A DNA stretch of 64,000 bases from Chthoniobacteraceae bacterium (GCA_947476045.1 CANJNZ010000002.1:1-64000); one strand, 5' to 3'; shown: positions 17,481 to 26,000, counted from the stretch's first letter. Notes: generated from the letters alone by a model not told the origin. Translations and numbers: made by a program.

Positions 17481-19643
17481 TTATTGTTTGGAGGATTTGG
17501 GCTTCAGCTCGAATGACTTCAAGGAAAGGCCGCGCTGAGGGGGGGCGCACAGCCAGAGCATCTGCGGGCCTTCGACCATATAGATGTCCAAGGGCTTGGT
17601 GGTATTCCAGCAGCCTGACTTGCCGGGGGCCGATTCCGCGTTGAGCCAGCCGGTGCCATCAAAGACTTTGCCCACGCTGACGTCCCAGATCGTAGGGCCG
17701 CCCTGTGGTCCTTTGCCGTCCAGCAGATTGAGGCGCACATACTGCGTGGTCACTGGCGGGAATTCCTTTTTGCACTCTCCGAGATCGCCGCCTTCAAAGA
17801 GGGTCTTCCATTCGTTGTCGGCTTTGTATTCCACCCGGTATCTCGCCACGCGTTCCCATGTGCGTTCGTCTATGATCATTTTGCTGATCTCTCTGGGCTG
17901 GCCGAGATCGAGTTCAATCCAACCTTGCTCTTTTCCTAAGTTCATCGCCCAGCGCGTCCCGAGATCTTGGTCAATGGCCATCTTTGCTCCGAGGGCGTCC
18001 TGCTGCCGAAAGACGTCGGATGCTGTGGCTGACTTGACGGGATACATCGCGCCGAAGGATCTGACATAGAGGCGTTGCCCCCAGTTCATGGCCGATAAGG
18101 TCGCGGTCAATTCATACACGCCGGTCTTGGGGACATTGACTTTATAGCCGACCCATCCGGCCTGTGACATCGCGCCGAAGTATACTTGCTTGCCGCCCGT
18201 GAAACTATCGAGAGCCGCTGCGCCGGGGCCGTATCCGCTGATGCCTCCGAGGCTGACAAACTCCCCGGCCTCAAAATGCATGACCCCGGGTGCCGCCTTG
18301 GCTGGTGGGTTTGGCTTGGTGACCGGCTTCGCTGCCGCCGTCGTTACGGGCGCGGGCTGGAACGGGGCTCTCGCATCTTTGCTCGCCTCGGCAATCGCAG
18401 GGATCGTGGCATTGACCGCATCAATCTGCGCCTTCTCTTTCATAATGGATGTCAGCCAGCGTATGTGCTCCACGTTCGCGAATGCGTTGGTTTTTCGCTC
18501 GTTCACTCTCGCAAGAAACTCACCGCCCGTCATCATGGCGCGGTCGGCGAGTTTCGACACTGCCCAGCTTCTGCCCAAGGCAACCTGCCAGTTGCCATTC
18601 TTGTCCCGATAGGCGACCGCCGCATGTGCTGGCTGTGCCACGCCGGTGGAAGGGATGCCGAACGCCTGATTGATGAACACGCCAAACGAGGAGCGCGGGC
18701 CGCATTTTCCGCCTCCGGAAAATACGCAGCTCATGTTGTTATAGGGGATTTGCGACCCTTGGTATTGCATCTGGCTCGCCATCCCGACGATGTTCTCGTT
18801 TTTTCTGAATTCAGGATTCCAGGCGTTCAGTGCCTCCCGAGCCCAATCCAAATCCTCGTCGGACGCGCCCGACGACACCACGTGCGTCATTTCCCACGCA
18901 GTGAGCGAGTCAAAGCTGGGCATCAGTTCGTGATTCTTGTGCGCCTTGAGGTAGTTGCCAAAGCGGGCCAGCGGCGTGCTTTGCACCTTGGCCATGCCGA
19001 CGCCCACGTTGCCAGTGCCGGGCGGGCGCAACATCGTGGCGATGGCGAGCCGCAAATAGATTCCCTCCCGCGACTCCGGATAAGTCTCCCAGATTTTCCT
19101 CCAGTTTTCCAAGTCTCCGGCGTTGATAGACCAGCTATTGTCGTTTCTTCCGGCCATTTCAGTGGGGGTGCGGGTGAGCATCACTTCATCCATGAGTTTC
19201 CCGTTGGACATCACCCATGTCAGGAACGCCTTATTCTTTGGATCGGCTTTCGCATAGCCCCCCAAGTCCGGGGAATCCCACACTTTGCCAATGAACTCCC
19301 GCTCGGCGAGGGCACCGAGCAAAACCGGGTCATTGAGCAGGGCCATCACCTTTTCCTTGGTGATTTGCGCCGGCTCCGCAGGCACCTGCTGTTTCAGCCA
19401 TGTGATCAGTTGGTTGGTGTAAGCGCTGAAATCGCCCGCATTGATAGCTGCCGCGCGGTCCTTGGCATTGGGCGCCCACGCATGGGCCGACACCGCCAGC
19501 GATAGCATCGCAAGACCGCCAGCCAGCCAGCCCAGCGACCTTTTGGCAAAACGTCCGCCGCACACTGGGCGGCCAGAACGCGGACTCGCGCTGGGGAATG
19601 AGCGGGGAATGAATGCGTTGGATGCAGGGAAAGGATGCGTCAT
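17481..19643 (-). CDS. Secreted transglutaminase-like protein with discoidin (F5/8C) domain
   Basis: 720 residues. A signal peptide lies around residues 35-55 (LGWLAGGLAMLSLAVSAHAWA), with a long charged extension before it. A helical region covers ~60-300. The core is GGGKCGPRSSFGVFINQAFGIPSTGVAQPAHAAVAYRD: Cys314 and His340 are spaced as in transglutaminase-like cysteine folds. A linker rich in Pro/Ala/Lys precedes a C-terminal F5/8C-like sugar-binding region (DQDLGTRWA, WIELDLGQPREISKMIIDERTWER). Its paralogue is at 30358. Role inferred: extracellular peptide or glycan-associated cysteine enzyme. I do not know this family by name. Confidence 0.75.
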   Translation of the reverse strand: MTHPFPASNAFIPRSFPSASPRSGRPVCGGRFAKRSLGWLAGGLAMLSLAVSAHAWAPNAKDRAAAINAGDFSAYTNQLITWLKQQVPAEPAQITKEKVMALLNDPVLLGALAEREFIGKVWDSPDLGGYAKADPKNKAFLTWVMSNGKLMDEVMLTRTPTEMAGRNDNSWSINAGDLENWRKIWETYPESREGIYLRLAIATMLRPPGTGNVGVGMAKVQSTPLARFGNYLKAHKNHELMPSFDSLTAWEMTHVVSSGASDEDLDWAREALNAWNPEFRKNENIVGMASQMQYQGSQIPYNNMSCVFSGGGKCGPRSSFGVFINQAFGIPSTGVAQPAHAAVAYRDKNGNWQVALGRSWAVSKLADRAMMTGGEFLARVNERKTNAFANVEHIRWLTSIMKEKAQIDAVNATIPAIAEASKDARAPFQPAPVTTAAAKPVTKPNPPAKAAPGVMHFEAGEFVSLGGISGYGPGAAALDSFTGGKQVYFGAMSQAGWVGYKVNVPKTGVYELTATLSAMNWGQRLYVRSFGAMYPVKSATASDVFRQQDALGAKMAIDQDLGTRWAMNLGKEQGWIELDLGQPREISKMIIDERTWERVARYRVEYKADNEWKTLFEGGDLGECKKEFPPVTTQYVRLNLLDGKGPQGGPTIWDVSVGKVFDGTGWLNAESAPGKSGCWNTTKPLDIYMVEGPQMLWLCAPPQRGLSLKSFELKPKSSKQ

Positions 19644-19771
19644 GAGCTTTTGAAAAAGATGCCCGTGCGTTCTGAATTACCAATCACTTTTCGGCAACGG
19701 TTTTTAGAAGCGGATGTTTCTGCCACCTTTCGCACCAATCCGCATAGCCCGCCGCCCGCCCCAATCCGCCT

Positions 19772-19867
19772 ACCAGTCACCAGTCACCAGTCACAGCGCG
19801 AAGCGCAGCAAACGCGCCTTGCCCTCCCCGCGCTTTCGTGGTTTCTCGCTCGTGTTCAACGTCCGCT
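19772..19867. repeat. ACCAGTC heptamer run and first copy of a 49-bp direct repeat
   Basis: 19772-19794 is three ACCAGTC heptamers in tandem. 19819-19867 is the left copy of a 49-bp repeat whose right copy is at 20853-20901 with one mismatch; the two bracket the zeta-toxin cassette. Nothing coding is credible in 19644-19920. Confidence 0.8.
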
Positions 19868-19920
19868 ATGCACGTTCCTGCTCGCTCGATGAAACTTTCC
19901 TGCCTCACCATCCGCATCCG

Positions 19921-20436
19921 ATGAAAAACGTCATCATCATTGCCGGGCCGAACGGGGCGGGAAAGACGACATTCGCGCGCGAATTCCTCCCGCAGGAGGC
20001 CGCTTGTCACACGTTTATCAATGCGGACCTGATTGCACAGGGCCTCTCGCCATTCCGCCCCGAAGCAGCAGCGGTAAAGGCCGGTCGCATCATGCTGGAG
20101 ATGATCGCGGACTGCGTGCGACGCGGTCAGAGCTTTGCCTTTGAGACCACGCTGAGCGGACTTAGCTACGCGCAGAGAATCCCCGCTTGGAAACAAGCAG
20201 GCTACCGGGTGGCCATCTTCTTCCTCGAACTCCCCAGCGTGGAACTAGCCATCGGGCGCGTGGCGGATCGTGTGGCACAGGGCGGGCACGATATCCCCGA
20301 AGCCGTGATCCGCCGCCGCTTCACAGCAGGCAGGCGGAACTTTCTGCATCTCTACAAACTTCTCGCCGATGCGTGGAGGCACTATGACAATGCAGGAGAA
20401 ATCCCCCGCCTCATCGCGAGCAGTGACGCACCATGA
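19921..20436 (+). CDS. Zeta-toxin family P-loop kinase
   Basis: 171 residues. It starts MKNVIIIAGPNGAGKTTFAREFLP with Walker A GPNGAGKTT at residues 9-17. The family marks INADLIAQGL and FAFETTLSG follow, the glutamate of which belongs to the substrate region. Then come GYRVAIFFLELPSVELAIGRVADRVAQGGHDIPEAVIRRRF. Zeta toxins phosphorylate UDP-N-acetylglucosamine and block wall synthesis; shorter chromosomal relatives like this one may have other small-molecule substrates. It overlaps the downstream small gene by ATGA, and the two form a cassette between 49-bp direct repeats. Confidence 0.9.
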   Translation: MKNVIIIAGPNGAGKTTFAREFLPQEAACHTFINADLIAQGLSPFRPEAAAVKAGRIMLEMIADCVRRGQSFAFETTLSGLSYAQRIPAWKQAGYRVAIFFLELPSVELAIGRVADRVAQGGHDIPEAVIRRRFTAGRRNFLHLYKLLADAWRHYDNAGEIPRLIASSDAP

Positions 20437-20624
20437 AAACAAAAACCAACTGGATTCAGCAGGCCGACCAGGCGCTCCAACGCGCCGCAAAACGTGCCCG
20501 TGAATTGGCTGAGCGCACGAACACCCCCCTGCATATCATGCGCGACGGCAAGGTCGTGAAACTCATGCCCGGCTTTGGAGACCTGCTCCTCCGCGAAGAC
20601 CCGCCCAGCGCAGACAAGCGCTGA
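20433..20624 (+). CDS. Small protein paired with zeta toxin, candidate antitoxin
   Basis: 63 residues: a basic, helical N-terminus (WIQQADQALQRAAKRARELAERT), a short strand pair (TPLHIMRDGKVVKLMPG) and a charged tail. It overlaps the zeta-toxin gene by ATGA. Small proteins with the pattern TPLxxxxDGKVV commonly follow chromosomal zeta-like kinases. The toxin-first order is opposite to the plasmid epsilon-zeta pair. The antitoxin role is inferred from position. Confidence 0.7.
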   Translation: MKTKTNWIQQADQALQRAAKRARELAERTNTPLHIMRDGKVVKLMPGFGDLLLREDPPSADKR

Positions 20625-20972
20625 CCAGTCACCAGTCCCTCGTCCCCCATTGTCCGTTGCCGCCGCAACGTCCCTGCGGGCTGCCTATGGCAGGCGATGT
20701 CGTTCCACTCCGTTCCGAAATCTGAATCGAAGATGGAGCCGGGGCAGAGGTGGGAGGCTCAAATCCCAAATCTAAAATCTGAAATTCCCTGTCCCCAATC
20801 CGCGATCCGCGATCCGCAATCCGCAATCCGCAATCCGCAATCCCAAATAGCGTTGCCCTCCCCGCGCTTTCGTGGTTTCTCGCTCGCGTTCAACGTCCGC
20901 TCTGCTGTTCCTGCTTGCGGAAAACCGTTCGCTGTTCTCGACATTCCCCGCGCCTCCCGCCACAACGCCCGC
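20624..20972. repeat. Heptamer-repeat region with second copy of the 49-bp direct repeat
   Basis: Successive period-7 runs: two ACCAGTC (20624-20637), four AAATCxx-type heptamers (20761-20788) and about six ATCCGC(A/G) heptamers (20797-20843). Then comes the right copy of the 49-bp repeat (20853-20901). The frame through this stretch stays open into the restriction gene, but its product is repeat-derived, so the gene start is put at 20973. Confidence 0.75.
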
Positions 20973-23900
20973 ATGGCAGCCCCTGCGACTTTTGAATCCT
21001 TTTCTGCGGAACTTTCGCGGCTCACCGGCATCTTCGAGAAAAATCTCACGCACTACAAAAAGGCGGGCTATGACGAAGCGAGCCTGCGGCAGGAATTCCT
21101 GAACCCGCTCTTCTCCGCGCTCGGTTGGGACGTGGAAAACAAGGCCGGCCACATCCCGCAGAAGCGCGAAGTCGAGGTCGAGAGCCGCACGCAAATCGGC
21201 GGACGCGCCAAGCGCGCGGACTATCTCTTCCGCACCGACGGACGCGACCGCTTCGTGTGTGAGGCGAAGAAACCCGCCGTGGATCTCGACGCCAAGGAAG
21301 CCTTTCAAGCCAAGCGCTACGCATGGAATAAAGACCTGCCCGTCGCCCTTCTCACCGATTTTGAGGAGATGATCATCTACGTCGTCGGCGGCAAGCCCCG
21401 TGCCGACGAGCCGGAGGTGGGCGAGTGGAAATCATGGCACTTCAAGCAGTATCCACTCGTCGCACAGGAGATGTGGAATCTCCTTTCCCGCGAAAAGGTC
21501 GGCGGCGGCGCAATTGACGCGGCGCTCGATGCGCTCCCGAAAAAGAAATCCACCGGCAAGGGCAAGGCGAAGCAGCAATGGCTCATCCGCCCCGACCGCT
21601 CCCGCTCGCTCGACCACGAATTCCTCGAGTTCCTCGATGAGTCCCGGCGCGACCTCGCCTCCGACCTCTACAAGCACAACGACCACGACACGCTCCTCGA
21701 AGGAAACCTCCTCAACGAATCCGTCCAGTGCATCCTCGACCGCATCCTCTTCCTCCGCATCTGCGAGGATCGCGACATTGATACGGGCACGACGCTCCAG
21801 AACATCGTCGAGACATGGCGCAGGAACTACGGGCACGACGAAGGGCGCAAGTTCCGGCAGGAAAGTATGCGCCTGCGCGATGACTCCACACTTGATCTCG
21901 ACGACGCCCGCAGCGGCGGCGGTGCTGGCAGCAGGATCGCCGCACCGCGTGAATCGCTCTGGTATGCCATCGTCCGCCACTTCCGCGCGCTGGATCGCCG
22001 CCCGGCGGGCCTCACGCCGTTCTTCAATGGCAACCTCTTCAAGCCGCACGGCAGCGAAAAGCTCATCGTCGGCGACGAATGGCTCGCGGACTTCATCGGC
22101 GAGCTGAGCAACGACGAAACGCCCTATCTCTTCAACGTCATCCCCGTGGAAATCCTCGGCAGCGTCTATGAGCGCTTCCTTGGTAAAGTCGTCCGCCCGC
22201 ACGGAAAGGGCATCATCGTCGAGGAAAAGCCCGAGGTGCGGAAGGCAGGCGGCGTCTATTACACCCCGCGCTACATCGTGGATTACATCGTCGAGCAGAC
22301 GGTCGGCAGGCAGCTCGCTGCGATTACTGTCCCGCAGGATTCGCAGAGGCTGGAAAATCGCGCCGCTTCTGTCCCGGAGGGACAACAGAAATTAGCCGGG
22401 GGTCGAGCGAGCGCAGCGAGCGAAAACCCCCGGTCATCCGCAAAAGCGACAAGCACCCCGGATGGGGTGCCGGAACCTCACGCCACACATTCCAGCGCCC
22501 CTGCCGGGGCGCATGATTCGGGGGACGCTGATCCGGTGGCTGCGTCCGCCGCTGGCGGACTTGCGCACCGGCTAATTTCCGATCAGCCCTCCGGGCTGCG
22601 AAGCACCGCCACTCTATCCCTCCCCGCCTTCGAGAAGGCCACCTCCGTCCTGCGCATCCTCGATCCCGCGTGCGGCTCCGGCAGCTTCCTCATCCGTGCC
22701 TTTGAGCGCGTGTGCGAGCACTGGCAGGAATGGCTCACCGCGCAACTGCCAAAGGAAAAGACCGCCCGCGCCGCATGGGAAAAGAAACACCGCAAGCTCT
22801 GCTGGGTGGATGCCGAGACCGGCGACATCCACCTCACCGTGGACCTCAAGCGCCGCATCCTCACCGAAAACATCTACGGCGTGGACCTCGACAGCGCCGC
22901 CGTGGAAGTCACCCAGCTCTCGCTCTACCTGAAGATGCTGGAGAACGAGAACCGCACCACGCTCCAGCGCGAGCGCGAACTCTTTGCCGACGAAATCGCC
23001 CTGCTCCCGCCCTTGCAGGACAACATCAAGTGCGGCAATTCCCTCATCGCCTCCGATTTCTCGATGATGTCCGAAGACCTCGTCCGCGTGAACGCCTTCG
23101 ACTGGGAGATCGGCTTCCGGGAAATCATGAAGGCGGGCGGCTTCGACGCGGTAATCGGGAATCCGCCGTGGCTTTACTCTGCCGCGAAGGAAGCAGTCGG
23201 CTATTTCAACGAGCGATACCGTCTCAGTGAATACCAAACTGACTTCTACACCTACTTCATCGAAAGAGCGTTGAGCCTGACAAAGCTCCACGGATATTTC
23301 TCGTTCGTCGTGTCTGATTCATGGTTGAAAGCAGAAAGCTTCTCGAAACTCAGAGGCCACCTGTTGACCAGCCACCGCCTCGTGTGCCTTGCGATGTTTA
23401 CGTTTCCTCCCTTTGAAGGAGCAACGATCGAGAGTTCGATTGTTGCCTTGGAGAAAGGAGGGACGCCGTCAACGATACCGATGGATCTTTTCACGGAGCC
23501 GGCATTGTGCAGCAAGGTCAACGACATCGAACCTGCCGCAGCAGCTAGTCGTGGAATGATTGACCCTCGCCAGTCGAGTATTTCAGAGGCCCTCGTTGCG
23601 AAGCTCGAAATGGGAAGCGAACCATTGGAAAAGTTTGCCGAGGTCAACCGAGGAATCCACGCATACCGAACTGATGGATACGGGAAATCAAAATTCACTT
23701 CCGGTCCGCAGACAAAGCGCGACAAAGAAGCGCAGTCCTATCATGCGAAAGAAGCCATAGATACTACCTACCTTCCTGAATTGAAGGGCAAAGATGTGTT
23801 CCGCTTCGAGCATGTGCCAACGGGTAATTACCTTTCTTATGGAGCTTGGCTCGCCGAACCGCGTGAACCGAAATATTTCCGAAACCCAAAAATTACGATC

Positions 23901-24341
23901 CGCAAGGTGTTGGGAAGAAAACTCCACGGTAGCTACTTGGCTGATTCCGTTGCGTTGGACCAATCTCTCTATGTTCTGATCTCTCCTGCGAACGATGTTC
24001 GACAGCTAAAGTTTCTCCTCGGGATTCTCCTTTCGAGCATCGGGGCGTGGTATCTCCGAACCAAATACGCCATCTACGACACGCTTTATCCGTGGTATAC
24101 GCGCAAGCAATTGGTTGCGTTCCCGGTCAAGTCCGACCGCGCGAGGCACGACAAGCTGGTGATGCTGGTGGAGAAGATGCTGGCATTGACGCCGAAGCTG
24201 AGGGCGGCGAAGACGGAAGCGGAGAAGGCCACGCTGCAAAACGCCGTGAGCAAGACCGACCACGACATTGACGCCCTCGTGTATGAACTCTACGCCCTCA
24301 CCCCCCATGAAATCGCCCTCGTCGAAGGAAAAGAAAATTAG
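20973..24341 (+). CDS. Type IIG-like restriction-modification enzyme (nuclease + N6-adenine methylase)
   Basis: 1122 residues from ATG 20973. The N-terminus is a nuclease-like domain: FLNPLFSALGWDV, then RADYLF...RFVCEAKKP (D-ExK type). The methylase follows: VYYTPRYIVDYIV, motif I ILDPACGSGSFLIR, YGVDLDSAAVEVTQLSLYLKML, and motif IV IGNPPW. The C-terminal third (TaqI-like target recognition region with YLPELKGKDVFRFEH and LYPWYTRKQLVAFPV) gives specificity. About 90 residues of palindrome-derived sequence sit between the YTPRYIV segment and motif I (22340-22620). It would cut and methylate DNA as one chain. No separate S subunit or nuclease gene adjoins it. Confidence 0.88.
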   Translation: MAAPATFESFSAELSRLTGIFEKNLTHYKKAGYDEASLRQEFLNPLFSALGWDVENKAGHIPQKREVEVESRTQIGGRAKRADYLFRTDGRDRFVCEAKKPAVDLDAKEAFQAKRYAWNKDLPVALLTDFEEMIIYVVGGKPRADEPEVGEWKSWHFKQYPLVAQEMWNLLSREKVGGGAIDAALDALPKKKSTGKGKAKQQWLIRPDRSRSLDHEFLEFLDESRRDLASDLYKHNDHDTLLEGNLLNESVQCILDRILFLRICEDRDIDTGTTLQNIVETWRRNYGHDEGRKFRQESMRLRDDSTLDLDDARSGGGAGSRIAAPRESLWYAIVRHFRALDRRPAGLTPFFNGNLFKPHGSEKLIVGDEWLADFIGELSNDETPYLFNVIPVEILGSVYERFLGKVVRPHGKGIIVEEKPEVRKAGGVYYTPRYIVDYIVEQTVGRQLAAITVPQDSQRLENRAASVPEGQQKLAGGRASAASENPRSSAKATSTPDGVPEPHATHSSAPAGAHDSGDADPVAASAAGGLAHRLISDQPSGLRSTATLSLPAFEKATSVLRILDPACGSGSFLIRAFERVCEHWQEWLTAQLPKEKTARAAWEKKHRKLCWVDAETGDIHLTVDLKRRILTENIYGVDLDSAAVEVTQLSLYLKMLENENRTTLQRERELFADEIALLPPLQDNIKCGNSLIASDFSMMSEDLVRVNAFDWEIGFREIMKAGGFDAVIGNPPWLYSAAKEAVGYFNERYRLSEYQTDFYTYFIERALSLTKLHGYFSFVVSDSWLKAESFSKLRGHLLTSHRLVCLAMFTFPPFEGATIESSIVALEKGGTPSTIPMDLFTEPALCSKVNDIEPAAAASRGMIDPRQSSISEALVAKLEMGSEPLEKFAEVNRGIHAYRTDGYGKSKFTSGPQTKRDKEAQSYHAKEAIDTTYLPELKGKDVFRFEHVPTGNYLSYGAWLAEPREPKYFRNPKITIRKVLGRKLHGSYLADSVALDQSLYVLISPANDVRQLKFLLGILLSSIGAWYLRTKYAIYDTLYPWYTRKQLVAFPVKSDRARHDKLVMLVEKMLALTPKLRAAKTEAEKATLQNAVSKTDHDIDALVYELYALTPHEIALVEGKEN
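22340..22620. repeat. In-frame palindrome-rich insertion inside the methylase gene
   Basis: Six hairpins in about 230 bp: 22370-22384 (tgtccc/ggaca type), 22396-22433 (ccggggg/cccccgg with an inner gagcgagcg palindrome), 22453-22470 (gcacccc/ggggtgc), 22495-22512 (gcgcccc/ggggcgc), 22544-22560 (gtccgcc/ggcggac) and 22584-22598 (cagccc/gggctg). The frame passes through without a stop, giving a Ser/Ala/Pro-rich segment unlike the host protein. Confidence 0.8.
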
Positions 24342-24480
24342 AAGGGCCATCCCCGCTTCGCCCCGGCTGCGCACCTCGAACAAGGCAGCCAACCGCGAAC
24401 TGATCACCCGCTTCGAGCAAAAGAACCAAGCCACCCTCGCCCGCATCTGGGGCGAGGAAGCAGTGGAAGCATCCGCTTGA
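24307..24480 (+). CDS. Small hypothetical protein overlapping the restriction gene
   Basis: 57 residues from ATG 24307, overlapping the last 35 bases of the restriction gene in another frame and ending next to the following gene. The N-terminus is basic (KSPSSKEKKIRRAIPASPRLRTSNKAANRELI) and the rest is helical (TRFEQKNQATLARIWGEEAVEASA). Position and overlap suggest a real co-translated gene. I see no family match. Confidence 0.4.
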   Translation: MKSPSSKEKKIRRAIPASPRLRTSNKAANRELITRFEQKNQATLARIWGEEAVEASA

Positions 24481-24485
24481 TTGTT

Positions 24486-24947
24486 ATGTCGGCAGTCCTC
24501 CGAACCATCCGTAAGACTTCGAGAAAACGTTGCGAACGCCCCGTTCGCCGCATCGTTCAGCAGATGCACACCTCGTGCGGAGTGGCCTGTGTGGCGATGC
24601 TTGCACGGCTCAGCTACCGCGATGCCTTCCGTGTAGGCACCGAACTCTGGAGCAGGGAATCGTGGGAAGGAAACTATCGCACCGATGCAGCAGAGCTTCG
24701 TAAAATGTTGGCCGCAGTCGGCTGGAGGCTCGGGCGCAAAGTAAGATGCAAAACATGGCGCAAGATCCCACCGGGCGCACTCGTCGCCGTGCAAAAGAAG
24801 CGGAACAATGGCTGGCACTGGGTGGTGAGCGATTGTGATGATGAAGGGCCTTTTTTCTACGATCCCCGGAAGTCGGTGAAAACATGTCGTCGGAGAGATT
24901 TCCAGAGCGTGCCCCCCGCTTGGTATCACCGAGTCTATCTATCCTAG
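24486..24947 (+). CDS. C39-like cysteine peptidase fold protein
   Basis: 153 residues from ATG 24486; TTG 24477, overlapping the preceding stop, is an alternative start. After a basic N-terminus comes QQMHTSCGVACVAMLARLSY, the Q...C active-site pattern of C39-like papain folds. Then NNGWHWVVSDCD supplies the His, and FFYDPRK the Asp. There is no transporter or leader-peptide gene nearby, so a bacteriocin-processing role is unlikely. It may be a stand-alone peptidase or a peptidase-fold binding protein in an accessory/defence stretch. Confidence 0.7.
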   Translation: MSAVLRTIRKTSRKRCERPVRRIVQQMHTSCGVACVAMLARLSYRDAFRVGTELWSRESWEGNYRTDAAELRKMLAAVGWRLGRKVRCKTWRKIPPGALVAVQKKRNNGWHWVVSDCDDEGPFFYDPRKSVKTCRRRDFQSVPPAWYHRVYLS

Positions 24948-24981
24948 CCATGGAAGAGACCGCGACTGCCGATTCACCGGA

Positions 24982-25602
24982 ATGAAGTCCTCTGGAAAGA
25001 CCGTGATTGGTATTGACGTGGGCGGGAGCGGAAAAGGCTTTCACGCCGTCGTCCTCCGCAATGGCCGATTTGAAGCGCAACACTTCACGGCGGCGACAGC
25101 CGTGGAGGATTGGTGTCTCGATCAAGGCGCAGAGGTCGTCGCCGTTGATGCGCCGTGTGCGTGGGCCACGTCCGGCAGCTCGCGACTTGCCGAGCGTTCC
25201 CTCGCGGCTGGTGGCGAGACGATCCAATGTTTCAAAACACCCACACGGGCTTCCGCCATGGGCCGCGCATTTTACGGCTGGGTGTTTAACGGCGAAAAAC
25301 TCTACCAGCGCCTTTTTACTCACTATCGGCTCTTCGACGGCACCCGCAGGCGCGGGAAGATCGTCCTCGAAACTTTCCCCCATGCCGTCGTGTGCGCACA
25401 GGCGGGCCGCGTGATTCCCGCCCGTCCAAAAGCAACCACACGCCGCCGGATGCTGCGCGAACAGGGCTACGACGACAGTCCGCTCCGAAACATCGACTTC
25501 GTGGATGCCGCGCTCTGCGCCGTCACCGCCGAGCGATTCCTCCTCGGTCGCACGATCTCGTTTGGTAATGCCGAAGAGGGTTTCATCGTGGTGCCCGGAT
25601 AA
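24982..25602 (+). CDS. DUF429 family protein (predicted RNase H-like fold)
   Basis: 206 residues starting TVIGIDVGGSGKGFHAVVL, the opening Asp-bearing strand of an RNase H-like fold. VAVDAPCAW, then a CFKTPTRASA region, KIVLETFPHAVVC and the C-terminal IDFVDAALCAVTAERF carry further conserved acidic residues. This matches DUF429, whose members are predicted nucleases of unknown target. It lies 34 bp behind the C39-like gene in the same direction. Confidence 0.82.
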   Translation: MKSSGKTVIGIDVGGSGKGFHAVVLRNGRFEAQHFTAATAVEDWCLDQGAEVVAVDAPCAWATSGSSRLAERSLAAGGETIQCFKTPTRASAMGRAFYGWVFNGEKLYQRLFTHYRLFDGTRRRGKIVLETFPHAVVCAQAGRVIPARPKATTRRRMLREQGYDDSPLRNIDFVDAALCAVTAERFLLGRTISFGNAEEGFIVVPG

Positions 25603-25727
25603 GAGGCCCCGCCGCGATGACGTTGCCGTTACGCGGTGAGATTTTCCTTTTCCTGCGCGTGGGTTATCCCGTTGTTAACGGATGCTTCATTTGCCTGCGG
25701 GGAATGGGGTGGGCAGGATGCGGGGGC

Positions 25728-26000
25728 ATGGAACCCGACCATGCTCCCACGGAAGCGGATGCTTATTCGGATTGGATTTTGCGGCGCATCGGCGCGGAGG
25801 TTCGGCGGCGGCGGGAGGCGCTGGGGCTCAGTGCATATGCGCTCGGCAAGGCCGGGGCGGTGAGCGACCAGACGATTTTGAACATTGAGCAGGGGCGGTG
25901 CGGCGCTCTCATCGCCACGATGGCGCGCATTGCGAAAAGACTCGGCCTCTCGCTCACGGCGCTGGTGGGGGCTGCGGAAATGCGCTCCCAGCCGGAGTAG
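25728..26000 (+). CDS. XRE-family helix-turn-helix regulator
   Basis: 90 residues from ATG 25728. A Cro/C1-type domain fills most of the chain: IGAEVRRRREALGLSAYALGKAGAVSDQTILNIEQGRCGALIATMARIAKRLGLSLTALV. It is a probable DNA-binding regulator, either of its own gene or of the neighbouring accessory genes. No target operator can be identified. The open frame upstream (from 25617) has no regulator-like sequence and is left out. Confidence 0.85.
   Translation: MEPDHAPTEADAYSDWILRRIGAEVRRRREALGLSAYALGKAGAVSDQTILNIEQGRCGALIATMARIAKRLGLSLTALVGAAEMRSQPE

Noticed and set aside
18186-19505. 439-residue plus-strand frame opposite the transglutaminase-like gene
   Set aside because: No domain character; the minus-strand gene has a signal peptide and a paralogue at 30358.
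20697-20972. N-terminal extension of the restriction enzyme
   Set aside because: This part of the frame is made of heptamer repeats and the 49-bp direct repeat; the nuclease domain starts after ATG 20973.
24486-24947. Bacteriocin-processing C39 peptidase
   Set aside because: No ABC transporter domain, leader peptide or bacteriocin gene adjoins it.
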